From assembly GCA_035222895.1 (NCBI GenBank), contig JAVYIG010002540.1:177346-241345 (forward strand): a DNA stretch of 64,000 nucleotides. Direction: 5' to 3'. Source of the stretch: Strongylocentrotus droebachiensis (taxonomy: Eukaryota > Echinodermata > Echinoidea > Camarodonta > Strongylocentrotidae). A model generated the notes under the pieces. It made no database searches and was not told where the DNA came from. It was given only the letters and a program-made list of their open reading frames with translations. A program made the position numbers and the translations under genes. This document shows positions 35,401 through 49,293 of the stretch, one piece after another; the first letter of the stretch is position 1, and the number at the start of each line of letters is the position of its first letter.

Positions 35401-38400
35401 CTTTATACTCGGGTGTATAAATGAATACCCTGTAGGAGGTAAGACCCCTCATGTACAAGATCTTCTCAATGCCCATGAGCCGCTTAGGAGGATTGCTCCC
35501 CAGGGAGTTGAGATGGTGCACACAATGTGCGCTGGCTTGCATTGTTTCCTATGACCGGGTTAATAATATCATTGTAAAGCGCTCATCATTCAAAATTGGC
35601 GCTATATAACTCGAAATATAACTTTTAATTATAACTTATTATAGTTATTATAGTTAACTAATACTGGCTTTAGTAATTATTACAATGCCTACGTTATTTA
35701 AGTACTTTGCAACTCCGAAACAAGAGGACACTGTAGTAACCACTATTAGACAGGGCTATGGGGACATTATTATATATATGATTAGTATTTTATTTGTGAT
35801 CATGAACGTCGATCAAGGGAGTCATCTGTCCGACTTCCTGTACAAGTTTATACAGGAATTCGCGCTATATGCACATTCATGTGCATGTGGCTTTTCAAGA
35901 TTGGTAGAGCGCATGCTTTCCGATAATAGGATCCCGAGTTCGAACCTTTCCCACTGCCTTTTTGACCTTCATCAAAGCAATTTATCCACAATTATAGATG
36001 CTTTATACTCGGGTGTATAAATGAATACCCTGTAGGAGGTAAGACCCCTCATGTACAAGATCTTCTCAATGCCCATGAGCCGCTTAGGAGGATTGCTCCC
36101 CAGGGAGTTGAGATGGTGCACACAATGTGCGCTGGCTTGCATTGTTTCCTATGACCGGGTTAATAATATCATTGTAAAGCGCTCATCATTCAAAATTGGC
36201 GCTATATAACTCGAAATATAACTTTTAATTATAACTTATTATAGTTATTATAGTTAACTAATACTGGCTTTAGTAATTATTACAATGCCTACGTTATTTA
36301 AGTACTTTGCAACTCCGAAACAAGAGGACACTGTAGTAACCACTATTAGACAGGGCTATGGGGACATTATTATATATATGATTAGTATTTTATTTGTGAT
36401 CATGAACGTCGATCAAGGGAGTCATCTGTCCGACTTCCTGTACAAGTTTATACAGGAATTCGCGCTATATGCACATTCATGTGCATGTGGTTTTTCAAGA
36501 TTGGTAGAGCGCATGCTTTCCGATAATAGGATCCCGAGTTCGAACCTTTCCCACTGCCTTTTTGACCTTCATCAAGGCAATTTATCCACAATTATTGATG
36601 CTTTATACTCGGGTGTATAAATGAATACCCTGTAGAAGGTAAGACCCCTCATGTACAAGATCTTCTCAATGCCCATGAGCCGCTTAGGAGGATTGCTCCC
36701 CAGGGAGTTGAGATGGTGCACACAATGTGCGCTGGCTTGCATTGTTTCCTATGACCGGGTTAATAATATCATTGTAAAGCGCTCATCATTCAAAATTGGC
36801 GCTATATAACTCGAAATATAACTTTTAATTATAACTTATTATAGTTATTATAGTTAACTAATACTGGCTTTAGTAATTATTACAATGCCTACGTTATTTA
36901 AGTACTTTGCAACTCCGAAACAAGAGGACACTGTAGTAACCACTATTAGACAGGGCTATGGGGACATTATTTGTATAAATTATGATTAGTATTTTATTTG
37001 TGATCATGAACGTCGATCAAGGGGGTCATCTGTCCGACTTCCTGTACAAGTATATACAGGAATTCGCGCTATATGCACATTCATGTGCATGTGGCTTTTC
37101 AAGATTGGTAGAGCGCATGCTTTCCGATAATAGGATCCCGAGTTCGAACCTTTCCCACTGCCTTTTTGACCTTCATCAAAGCAATTTATCCACAAGTATT
37201 GATGCTTTATACTCGGGTGTATAAATGAATACCCTGTAGGAGGTAAGACCCCTCATGTACAAGATCTTCTCAATGCCCATGAGCCGCTTAGGAGGATTGC
37301 TCCCCAGGGAGTTGAGATGGTGCACACAATGTGCGCTGGCTTGCATTGTTTCCTATGACCAGGCTAATAATATCATTGTAAAGCGCTAATCATCCAAAAT
37401 TGGCGCTATATAACTCGAAATATAACTTTTAATCATAACTTATTATAGTTATTATAGTTAACTGATATTGTCTTTAGTAATTATTACAATGCCTACGTTA
37501 TTTAAGCACTTTGCAACTCCGAAACAAGAGGACACTGTAGTAACCACGATTAGACAGGGCTATGGGGACATTATTTGTATATATATGAATAGTATTTTAT
37601 TTGTGATCATGAACGTCGATCAAGGGGGTCATCTGTCCGACCGTCCTGTACAAGTATATACAGGAATTCGCGCTATATGCATATTAAGTGCATGTGGCTT
37701 TTCAAGATTGGTAGAGCGCATGCTTTCCGATAATAGGATCCCGAGTTCGAACCTTTCCCACTGCCTTTTTGACCTTCATCAAAGCAATTTATCCACAATT
37801 ATAGATGCTTTATACTCGGGTGTATAAATGAATACCCTGTAGGAGGTAAGACCCCTCATGTACAAGATCTTCTCAATGCCCATGAGCCGCTTAGGAGGAT
37901 TGCTCCCCAGGGAGTTGAGATGGTGCAGACAATGTGCGCTGGCTTGCATTGTTTCCTATGACCGGGCTAATAATATCATTGTAAAGCGCCCATCATTCAA
38001 AATTGGATAATATAACTCGAAATATAACTTTTAATTATAACTTATTATAGTTATTATAGTTAACTAATACTGGCTTTAGTAATTATTACAATGCCTACGT
38101 TATTTAAGTACTTTGCAACTCCGAAACAAGAGGACACTGTAGTAACCACTATTAGACAGGGCTATGCACTGTTAAAACAAGTATTAAAAAAATGCGGGTT
38201 AAAAAATTGTTGATTAAAAAACGCTCAACAATGGTTAAAAATGTAGTGTTGATTAAAATTTACTTTTAATCTTGCGTTGGTTAAAAACAGTGTTGATCAA
38301 AATTATTCCTTTTAACCTATGTTGGTTAAGTCTAAGTCGTTGGCAAAAATTGTAACCCAGCATGGATTAAAAACAAAATTCCGACAGTAATGATAGCCCC

Positions 38401-38548
38401 CTTCCGGTTAAAGTTTAATCAATGTTGATTAAAGTGCTGGTCACGTGACCCAACAGAACGATATCGAAGCGCGTAGCTAGCGATCGCTCGACATACAAAT
38501 AAAGTACATGCAAAGTACATGCAGTTTACGCGTGCGACAAAATTAACA

Positions 38549-38613
38549 ATGGAGGTTGTCGCGAGGACGCTGAGGAAATGGGGGTTTGGACGGTCTTATC
38601 TCCGTGTTTTCAG
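38549..38613 (+). other. Exon-like segment inside the transposon (ATG to splice donor)
   Basis: An ATG in a good context (AACAATGG) opens 21 codons plus two bases starting MEVVARTLRKWGFGRSYLR. The segment ends at TTTTCAG followed by GTAAGA, a consensus 5' splice site. It is locally more GC-rich than the subterminal arms. The inverted arm further right has a related copy in which the donor reads CAGATAAG. This might be the first exon of a lost transposase or a captured host exon; no acceptor or second exon is present. Confidence 0.35.
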
Positions 38614-38814
38614 GTAAGAAATTATTTTAATATTATCATCATCAATTCTAAGATTGTAAGGAAGAAGTGAAATAAGGTTCTTGCTCAAATCAAAAACGAT
38701 TTGTGTCCCCTAGGCTGTACGTAGCTCAACCTTCCTTCCAATCTTAGCATTGATGATAATCATATTAAACCATTTCTTATCTGCAAACACGAGGATAAGA
38801 CCTCCAAACCCCCG
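38580..38814. repeat. Central stem-loop: ~85-bp inverted arms
   Basis: The left arm (38580-38664) and right arm (38731-38814) are imperfect reverse complements. For example GGGGGTTTGGACGGTCTTAT matches the complement of ATAAGACCTCCAAACCCCC with few differences. About 66 bp separates them. This explains why the element is almost symmetrical. Confidence 0.8.
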
Positions 38815-39227
38815 TAAGTTTAACCAACAGTGGTTATAACTGTAACCAACAACCCACTAAAGTTTAACCAACATCGTGTGAATCAAAAAATAATTAACCT
38901 ACAATGGTTACAATTTTAACCAACGGCCCATGTAAGTTTAACCAACAACATGTGAATCAGCCCCGAACAAAGCATAAATAACCAACAAAAGATTAAAGTT
39001 TTAATCAACAAATGGTTAAAGTTTAATCAACACCATTTTAACCAACATTGAGCAATTTTTTTAAACCAATAATTGATTAAATTTTTTAATCAACCACAGG
39101 TTAAAGTTTTAATCAACAGGCTGTTGGTTAAAGTTTAACCAACGATTGTGTGATTCACCTGGTAATCCGTGGTTGATTAAAATTTTAACCAACTTGATTA
39201 AAAATTGTAATACTTGTTCTAACAGTG

Positions 39228-42200
39228 TGGGGACATTATTATATATATGATTAGTATTTTATTTGTGATCATGAACGTCGATCAAGGGGGTCATCTGTCC
39301 GACTTCCTGTACAAGTTTATACAGGAATTCGCGCTATATGCACATTCATGTGCATGTGGCTTTTCAAGATTGGTAGAGCGCATGCTTTCCGATAATAGGA
39401 TCCCGAGTTCGAACCTTTCCCACTGCCTTTTTGACCTTCATCAAAGCAATTTATCCACAATTATAGATGCTTTATACTCGGGTGTATAAATGAATACCCT
39501 GTAGGAGGTAAGACCCCTCATGTACAAGATCTTCTCAATGCCCATGAGCCGCTTAGGAGGATTGCTCCCCAGGGAGTTGAGATGGTGCAGACAATGTGCG
39601 CTGGCTTGCATTGTTTCCTATGACCGGGCTAATAATATCATTGTAAAGCGCCCATCATTCAAAATTGGCTTATATAACTCGAAATATAACTTTTAATTAT
39701 AACTTATTATAGTTATTATAGTTAACTAATACTGGCTTTAGTAATTATTACAATGCCTACGTTATTTAAGTACTTTGCAACTCCGAAACAAGAGGACACT
39801 GTAGTAACCACTATTAGACAGGGCTATGGGGACATTATTATATATATGATTAGTATTTTATTTGTGATCATGAACGTCGATCAAGGGGGTCATCTGTCCG
39901 ACTTCCTGTACAAGTTTATACAGGAATTCGCGCTATATGCACATTCATGTGCATGTGGTTTTTCAAGATTGGTAGAGCGCATGCTTTCCGATAATAGGAT
40001 CCCGAGTTCGAACCTTTCCCACTGCCTTTTTGACCTTCATCAAGGCAATTTATCCACAATTATTGATGCTTTATACTCGGGTGTATAAATGAATACCCTG
40101 TAGAAGGTAAGACCCCTCATGTACAAGATCTTCTCAATGCCCATGAGCCGCTTAGGAGGATTGCTCCCCAGGGAGTTGAGATGGTGCACACAATGTGCGC
40201 TGGCTTGCATTGTTTCCTATGACCGGGTTAATAATATCATTGTAAAGCGCTCATCATTCAAAATTGGCGCTATATAACTCGAAATATAACTTTTAATTAT
40301 AACTTATTATAGTTATTATAGTTAACTAATACTGGCTTTAGTAATTATTACAATGCCTACGTTATTTAAGTACTTTGCAACTCCGAAACAAGAGGACACT
40401 GTAGTAACCACTATTAGACAGGGCTATGGGGACATTATTTGTATATATATGATTAGTATTTTATTTGTGATCATGAACGTCGATCAAGGGGGTCATCTGT
40501 CCGACTTCCTGTACAAGTATATACAGGAATTCGCGCTATATGCACATTCATGTGCATGTGGCTTTTCAAGATTGGTAGAGCGCATGCTTTCCGATAATAG
40601 GATCCCGAGTTCGAACCTTTCCCACTGCCTTTTTGACCTTCATCAAAGCAATTTATCCACAAGTATTGATGCTTTATACTCGGGTGTATAAATGAATACC
40701 CTGTAGGAGGTAAGACCCCTCATGTACAAGATCTTCTCAATGCCCATGAGCCGCTTAGGAGGATTGCTCCCCAGGGAGTTGAGATGGTGCACACAATGTG
40801 CGCTGGCTTGCATTGTTTCCTATGACCGGGCTAATAATATCATTGTAAAGCGCTAATCATCCAAAATTGGCGCTATATAACTCGAAATATAACTTTTAAT
40901 CATAACTTATTATAGTTATTATAGTTAACTGATATTGTCTTTAGTAATTATTACAATGCCTACGTTATTTAAGCACTTTGCAACTCCGAAACAAGAGGAC
41001 ACTGTAGTAACCACGATTAGACAGGGCTATGGGGACATTATTTGTATAATAGTATTTTATTTGTGATCATGAACGTCGATCAAGGGGGTCATCTGTCCGA
41101 CCGTCCTGTACAAGTATATACAGGAATTCGCGCTATATGCATATTAAGTGCATGTGGCTTTTCAAGATTGGTAGAGCGCATGCTTTCCGATAATAGGATC
41201 CCGAGTTCGAACCTTTCCCACTGCCTTTTTGACCTTCATCAAAGCAATTTATCCACAATTATAGATGCTTTATACTCGGGTGTATAAATGAATACCCTGT
41301 AGGAGGTAAGACCCCTCATGTACAAGATCTTCTCAATGCCCATGAGCCGCTTAGGAGGATTGCTCCCCAGGGAGTTGAGATGGTGCAGACAATGTGCGCT
41401 GGCTTGCATTGTTTCCTATGACCGGGCTAATAATATCATTGTAAAGCGCCCATCATTCAAAATTGGCTTATATAACTCGAAATATAACTTTTAATTATAA
41501 CTTATTATAGTTATTATAGTTAACTAATACTGGCTTTAGTAATTATTACAATGCCTACGTTATTTAAGTACTTTGCAACTCCGAAACAAGAGGACACTGT
41601 AGTAACCACTATTAGACAGGGCTATGGGGACATTATTATATATATGATTAGTATTTTATTTGTGATCATGAACGTCGATCAAGGGGGTCATCTGTCCGAC
41701 CGTCCTGTTCAAGTATATACAGGAATTCGCGCTATATGCATATTAAGTGCATGTGGCTTTTCAAGATTGGTAGAGCGCATGCTTTCCGATAATAGGATCC
41801 CGAGTTCGAACCTTTCCCACTGCCTTTTTGACCTTCATCAAAGCAATTTATCCACAATTATAGATGCTTTATACTCGGGTGTATAAATGAATACCCTGTA
41901 GGAGGTAAGACCCCTCATGTACAAGATCTTCTCAATGCCCATGAGCCGCTTAGGAGGATTGCTCCCCAGGGAGTTGAGATGGTGCAGACAATGTGCGCTG
42001 GCTTGCATTGTTTCCTATGACCGGGCTAATAATATCATTGTAAAGCGCCCATCATTCAAAATTGGCTTATATAACTCGAAATATAACTTTTAATTATAAC
42101 TTATTATAGTTATTATAGTTAACTAATACTGGCTTTAGTAATTATTACAATGCCTACGTTATTTAAGTACTTTGCAACTCCGAAACAAGAGGACACTGTA

Positions 42201-45200
42201 GTAACCACTATTAGACAGGGCTATGGGGACATTATTATATATATGATTAGTATTTTATTTGTGATCATGAACGTCGATCAAGGGGGTCATCTGTCCGACT
42301 TCCTGTACAAGTTTATACAGGAATTCGCGCTATATGCACATTCATGTGCATGTGGCTTTTCAAGATTGGTAGAGCGCATGCTTTCCGATAATAGGATCCC
42401 GAGTTCGAACCTTTCCCACTGCCTTTTTGACCTTCATCAAGGCAATTTATCCACAATTATTGATGCTTTATACTCGGGTGTATAAATGAATACCCTGTAG
42501 AAGGTAAGACCCCTCATGTACAAGATCTTCTCAATGCCCATGAGCCGCTTAGGAGGATTGCTCCCCAGGGAGTTGAGATGGTGCACACAATGTGCGCTGG
42601 CTTGCATTGTTTCCTATGACCGGGTTAATAATATCATTGTAAAGCGCTCATCATTCAAAATTGGCGCTATATAACTCGAAATATAACTTTTAATTATAAC
42701 TTATTATAGTTATTATAGTTAACTAATACTGGCTTTAGTAATTATTACAATGCCTACGTTATTTAAGTACTTTGCAACTCCGAAACAAGAGGACACTGTA
42801 GTAACCACTATTAGACAGGGCTATGGGGACATTATTTGTATATATATGATTAGTATTTTATTTGTGATCATGAACGTCGATCAAGGGGGTCATCTGTCCG
42901 ACTTCCTGTACAAGTATATACAGGAATTCGCGCTATATGCACATTCATGTGCATGTGGCTTTTCAAGATTGGTAGAGCGCATGCTTTCCGATAATAGGAT
43001 CCCGAGTTCGAACCTTTCCCACTGCCTTTTTGACCTTCATCAAAGCAATTTATCCACAAGTATTGATGCTTTATACTCGGGTGTATAAATGAATACCCTG
43101 TAGGAGGTAAGACCCCTCATGTACAAGATCTTCTCAATGCCCATGAGCCGCTTAGGAGGATTGCTCCCCAGGGAGTTGAGATGGTGCACACAATGTGCGC
43201 TGGCTTGCATTGTTTCCTATGACCGGGTTAATAATATCATTGTAAAGCGCTCATCATTCAAAATTGGCGCTATATAACTCGAAATATAACTTTTAATTAT
43301 AACTTATTATAGTTATTATAGTTAACTAATACTGGCTTTAGTAATTATTACAATGCCTACGTTATTTAAGTACTTTGCAACTCCGAAACAAGAGGACACT
43401 GTAGTAACCACTATTAGACAGGGCTATGGGGACATTATTATATATATGATTAGTATTTTATTTGTGATCATGAACGTCGATCAAGGGAGTCATCTGTCCG
43501 ACTTCCTGTACAAGTTTATACAGGAATTCGCGCTATATGCACATTCATGTGCATGTGGCTTTTCAAGATTGGTAGAGCGCATGCTTTCCGATAATAGGAT
43601 CCCGAGTTCGAACCTTTCCCACTGCCTTTTTGACCTTCATCAAAGCAATTTATCCACAATTATAGATGCTTTATACTCGGGTGTATAAATGAATACCCTG
43701 TAGGAGGTAAGACCCCTCATGTACAAGATCTTCTCAATGCCCATGAGCCGCTTAGGAGGATTGCTCCCCAGGGAGTTGAGATGGTGCACACAATGTGCGC
43801 TGGCTTGCATTGTTTCCTATGACCGGGTTAATAATATCATTGTAAAGCGCTCATCATTCAAAATTGGCGCTATATAACTCGAAATATAACTTTTAATTAT
43901 AACTTATTATAGTTATTATAGTTAACTAATACTGGCTTTAGTAATTATTACAATGCCTACGTTATTTAAGTACTTTGCAACTCCGAAACAAGAGGACACT
44001 GTAGTAACCACTATTAGACAGGGCTATGGGGACATTATTATATATATGATTAGTATTTTATTTGTGATCATGAACGTCGATCAAGGGAGTCATCTGTCCG
44101 ACTTCCTGTACAAGTTTATACAGGAATTCGCGCTATATGCACATTCATGTGCATGTGGTTTTTCAAGATTGGTAGAGCGCATGCTTTCCGATAATAGGAT
44201 CCCGAGTTCGAACCTTTCCCACTGCCTTTTTGACCTTCATCAAGGCAATTTATCCACAATTATTGATGCTTTATACTCGGGTGTATAAATGAATACCCTG
44301 TAGAAGGTAAGACCCCTCATGTACAAGATCTTCTCAATGCCCATGAGCCGCTTAGGAGGATTGCTCCCCAGGGAGTTGAGATGGTGCACACAATGTGCGC
44401 TGGCTTGCATTGTTTCCTATGACCGGGTTAATAATATCATTGTAAAGCGCTCATCATTCAAAATTGGCGCTATATAACTCGAAATATAACTTTTAATTAT
44501 AACTTATTATAGTTATTATAGTTAACTAATACTGGCTTTAGTAATTATTACAATGCCTACGTTATTTAAGTACTTTGCAACTCCGAAACAAGAGGACACT
44601 GTAGTAACCACTATTAGACAGGGCTATGGGGACATTATTTGTATAAATTATGATTAGTATTTTATTTGTGATCATGAACGTCGATCAAGGGGGTCATCTG
44701 TCCGACTTCCTGTACAAGTATATACAGGAATTCGCGCTATATGCACATTCATGTGCATGTGGCTTTTCAAGATTGGTAGAGCGCATGCTTTCCGATAATA
44801 GGATCCCGAGTTCGAACCTTTCCCACTGCCTTTTTGACCTTCATCAAGGCAATTTATCCACAATTATTGATGCTTTATACTCGGGTGTATAAATGAATAC
44901 CCTGTAGAAGGTAAGACCCCTCATGTACAAGATCTTCTCAATGCCCATGAGCCGCTTAGGAGGATTGCTCCCCAGGGAGTTGAGATGGTGCACACAATGT
45001 GCGCTGGCTTGCATTGTTTCCTATGACCGGGTTAATAATATCATTGTAAAGCGCTCATCATTCAAAATTGGCGCTATATAACTCGAAATATAACTTTTAA
45101 TTATAACTTATTATAGTTATTATAGTTAACTAATACTGGCTTTAGTAATTATTACAATGCCTACGTTATTTAAGTACTTTGCAACTCCGAAACAAGAGGA

Positions 45201-48200
45201 CACTGTAGTAACCACTATTAGACAGGGCTATGGGGACATTATTTGTATATATATGATTAGTATTTTATTTGTGATCATGAACGTCGATCAAGGGGGTCAT
45301 CTGTCCGACTTCCTGTACAAGTATATACAGGAATTCGCGCTATATGCACATTCATGTGCATGTGGCTTTTCAAGATTGGTAGAGCGCATGCTTTCCGATA
45401 ATAGGATCCCGAGTTCGAACCTTTCCCACTGCCTTTTTGACCTTCATCAAAGCAATTTATCCACAAGTATTGATGCTTTATACTCGGGTGTATAAATGAA
45501 TACCCTGTAGGAGGTAAGACCCCTCATGTACAAGATCTTCTCAATGCCCATGAGCCGCTTAGGAGGATTGCTCCCCAGGGAGTTGAGATGGTGCACACAA
45601 TGTGCGCTGGCTTGCATTGTTTCCTATGACCGGGTTAATAATATCATTGTAAAGCGCTCATCATTCAAAATTGGCGCTATATAACTCGAAATATAACTTT
45701 TAATTATAACTTATTATAGTTATTATAGTTAACTAATACTGGCTTTAGTAATTATTACAATGCCTACGTTATTTAAGTACTTTGCAACTCCGAAACAAGA
45801 GGACACTGTAGTAACCACTATTAGACAGGGCTATGGGGACATTATTATATATATGATTAGTATTTTATTTGTGATCATGAACGTCGATCAAGGGAGTCAT
45901 CTGTCCGACTTCCTGTACAAGTTTATACAGGAATTCGCGCTATATGCACATTCATGTGCATGTGGCTTTTCAAGATTGGTAGAGCGCATGCTTTCCGATA
46001 ATAGGATCCCGAGTTCGAACCTTTCCCACTGCCTTTTTGACCTTCATCAAAGCAATTTATCCACAATTATAGATGCTTTATACTCGGGTGTATAAATGAA
46101 TACCCTGTAGGAGGTAAGACCCCTCATGTACAAGATCTTCTCAATGCCCATGAGCCGCTTAGGAGGATTGCTCCCCAGGGAGTTGAGATGGTGCACACAA
46201 TGTGCGCTGGCTTGCATTGTTTCCTATGACCGGGTTAATAATATCATTGTAAAGCGCTCATCATTCAAAATTGGCGCTATATAACTCGAAATATAACTTT
46301 TAATTATAACTTATTATAGTTATTATAGTTAACTAATACTGGCTTTAGTAATTATTACAATGCCTACGTTATTTAAGTACTTTGCAACTCCGAAACAAGA
46401 GGACACTGTAGTAACCACTATTAGACAGGGCTATGGGGACATTATTATATATATGATTAGTATTTTATTTGTGATCATGAACGTCGATCAAGGGAGTCAT
46501 CTGTCCGACTTCCTGTACAAGTTTATACAGGAATTCGCGCTATATGCACATTCATGTGCATGTGGTTTTTCAAGATTGGTAGAGCGCATGCTTTCCGATA
46601 ATAGGATCCCGAGTTCGAACCTTTCCCACTGCCTTTTTGACCTTCATCAAGGCAATTTATCCACAATTATTGATGCTTTATACTCGGGTGTATAAATGAA
46701 TACCCTGTAGAAGGTAAGACCCCTCATGTACAAGATCTTCTCAATGCCCATGAGCCGCTTAGGAGGATTGCTCCCCAGGGAGTTGAGATGGTGCACACAA
46801 TGTGCGCTGGCTTGCATTGTTTCCTATGACCGGGTTAATAATATCATTGTAAAGCGCTCATCATTCAAAATTGGCGCTATATAACTCGAAATATAACTTT
46901 TAATTATAACTTATTATAGTTATTATAGTTAACTAATACTGGCTTTAGTAATTATTACAATGCCTACGTTATTTAAGTACTTTGCAACTCCGAAACAAGA
47001 GGACACTGTAGTAACCACTATTAGACAGGGCTATGGGGACATTATTTGTATAAATTATGATTAGTATTTTATTTGTGATCATGAACGTCGATCAAGGGGG
47101 TCATCTGTCCGACTTCCTGTACAAGTATATACAGGAATTCGCGCTATATGCACATTCATGTGCATGTGGCTTTTCAAGATTGGTAGAGCGCATGCTTTCC
47201 GATAATAGGATCCCGAGTTCGAACCTTTCCCACTGCCTTTTTGACCTTCATCAAAGCAATTTATCCACAAGTATTGATGCTTTATACTCGGGTGTATAAA
47301 TGAATACCCTGTAGGAGGTAAGACCCCTCATGTACAAGATCTTCTCAATGCCCATGAGCCGCTTAGGAGGATTGCTCCCCAGGGAGTTGAGATGGTGCAC
47401 ACAATGTGCGCTGGCTTGCATTGTTTCCTATGACCAGGCTAATAATATCATTGTAAAGCGCTAATCATCCAAAATTGGCGCTATATAACTCGAAATATAA
47501 CTTTTAATCATAACTTATTATAGTTATTATAGTTAACTGATATTGTCTTTAGTAATTATTACAATGCCTACGTTATTTAAGCACTTTGCAACTCCGAAAC
47601 AAGAGGACACTGTAGTAACCACGATTAGACAGGGCTATGGGGACATTATTTGTATATATATGAATAGTATTTTATTTGTGATCATGAACGTCGATCAAGG
47701 GGGTCATCTGTCCGACCGTCCTGTACAAGTATATACAGGAATTCGCGCTATATGCATATTAAGTGCATGTGGCTTTTCAAGATTGGTAGAGCGCATGCTT
47801 TCCGATAATAGGATCCCGAGTTCGAACCTTTCCCACTGCCTTTTTGACCTTCATCAAAGCAATTTATCCACAATTATAGATGCTTTATACTCGGGTGTAT
47901 AAATGAATACCCTGTAGGAGGTAAGACCCCTCATGTACAAGATCTTCTCAATGCCCATGAGCCGCTTAGGAGGATTGCTCCCCAGGGAGTTGAGATGGTG
48001 CAGACAATGTGCGCTGGCTTGCATTGTTTCCTATGACCGGGCTAATAATATCATTGTAAAGCGCCCATCATTCAAAATTGGATAATATAACTCGAAATAT
48101 AACTTTTAATTATAACTTATTATAGTTAACTAATACTGGCTTTAGTAATTATTACAATGCCTACGTTATTTAAGTACTTTGCAACTCCGAAACAAGAGGA

Positions 48201-48232
48201 CACTGTAGTAACCACTATTAGACAGGGCTATG
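39228..48232 (+). repeat. Satellite array between the two transposon copies
   Basis: Landmark ATGCCTACGTT at 39753, 40353, 40956, 41551, 42150, 42750, 43353, 43953, 44553, 45157, 45760, 46360, 46960, 47564 and 48157. The first piece completes the monomer split at 38166. Confidence 0.97.
39352..39427 (+). ncRNA. tRNA-like segment, just right of transposon copy 1
   Basis: Standard 76-nt form with T5 at 39428-39432. The transposon lies upstream of it in the same monomer, so the tRNA-like part is not disrupted. Confidence 0.55.
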
Positions 48233-49293
48233 CACTGTTAAAACAAGTATTAAAAAAATGCGGGTTAAAAAATTGTTGATTAAAAAACGCTCAACAATGG
48301 TTAAAAATGTAGTGTTGATTAAAATTTACTTTTAATCTTGCGTTGGTTAAAAACAGTGTTGATCAAAATTATTCCTTTTAACCTATGTTGGTTAAGTCTA
48401 AGTCGTTGGCAAAAATTGTAACCCAGCATGGATTAAAAACAAAATTCCGACAGTAATGATAGCCCCCTTCCGGTTAAAGTTTAATCAATGTTGATTAAAG
48501 TACTGGTCACGTGACCCAACAGAACGATATCGAAGCGCGTAGCTAGCGATCGCTCGACATACAAATAAAGTACATGCAAAGTACATGCAGTTTACGCGTG
48601 CGACAAAATTAACAATGGAGGTTGTCGCGAGGACGCTGAGGAAATGGGGGTTTGGACGGTCTTATCTCCGTGTTTTCAGGTAAGAAATTATTTTAATATT
48701 ATCATCATCAATTCTAAGATTGTAAGGAAGAAGTGAAATAAGGTTCTTGCTCAAATCAAAAACGATTTGTGTCCCCTAGGCTGTACGTAGCTCAACCTTC
48801 CTTCCAATCTTAGCATTGATGATAATCATATTAAACCATTTCTTATCTGCAAACACGAGGATAAGACCTCCAAACCCCCGTAAGTTTAACCAACAGTGGT
48901 TATAACTGTAACCAACAACCCACTAAAGTTTAACCAACATCGTGTGAATCAAAAAATAATTAACCTACAATGGTTACAATTTTAACCAACGGCCCATGTA
49001 AGTTTAACCAACAACATGTGAATCAGCCCCGAACAAAGCATAAATAACCAACAAAAGATTAAAGTTTTAATCAACAAATGGTTAAAGTTTAATCAACACC
49101 ATTTTAACCAACATTGAGCAATTTTTTTAAACCAATAATTGATTAAATTTTTTAATCAACCACAGGTTAAAGTTTTAATCAACAGGCTGTTGGTTAAAGT
49201 TTAACCAACGATTGTGTGATTCACCTGGTAATCCGTGGTTGATTAAAATTTTAACCAACTTGATTAAAAATTGTAATACTTGTTCTAACAGTG
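48233..49293 (+). mobile_element. 1061-bp inverted-repeat DNA transposon, copy 2
   Basis: Same length, orientation and target position as copy 1. The one difference I found is G/A at 38436/48502. Because flanking satellite also matches for kilobases at the same offset, this copy arose by segmental duplication and not by a second transposition. Confidence 0.85.
48615..48679 (+). other. Exon-like segment in transposon copy 2
   Basis: Exact counterpart of 38549-38613 at offset 10066, with the ATG context and the CAG/GTAAGA donor both preserved. Confidence 0.35.

Larger units (their letters stand above)
13748..38166 (+). repeat. Satellite array, central segment (about 40 monomers)
   Basis: The array resumes in the same phase as it left off at 6832 and continues head-to-tail. 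The landmark ATGCCTACGTT recurs from 14015 to 38091 at 591-612 bp intervals. Most spacing changes come from a short run after GGGGACATTATT, where the TGTATATATATG tract varies (for example a 12-bp loss at 21958 and a 9-bp loss at 33373) and from G5/G6 in GATCAAGGGGG. The segment ends inside monomer 52 at the inverted-repeat transposon. Confidence 0.97.
38167..39227 (+). mobile_element. 1061-bp inverted-repeat DNA transposon (non-autonomous), copy 1
   Basis: Ends are CACTGTTAAAACAAGTATTA and the complement of TAATACTTGTTCTAACAGTG, a 20-bp terminal inverted repeat with one mismatch. Flanks read CTATG / TGGGGAC where the uninterrupted monomer has CTATGGGGAC, giving a 2-bp TG target duplication. 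The CACTG terminus and dense subterminal repeats (GGTTAAA, GTTGATTAAA on the left; TTTAACCAAC, TTAATCAAC on the right) resemble CACTA/EnSpm-related families, though the 2-bp duplication is not decisive. The two halves are largely inverted relative to each other, so it could fold back. No transposase is encoded. Confidence 0.85.

Noticed and set aside
38167-49293. Two independent insertions of the 1061-bp transposon
   Set aside because: Same site, same orientation and kilobases of matching flank at the same offset show segmental duplication.
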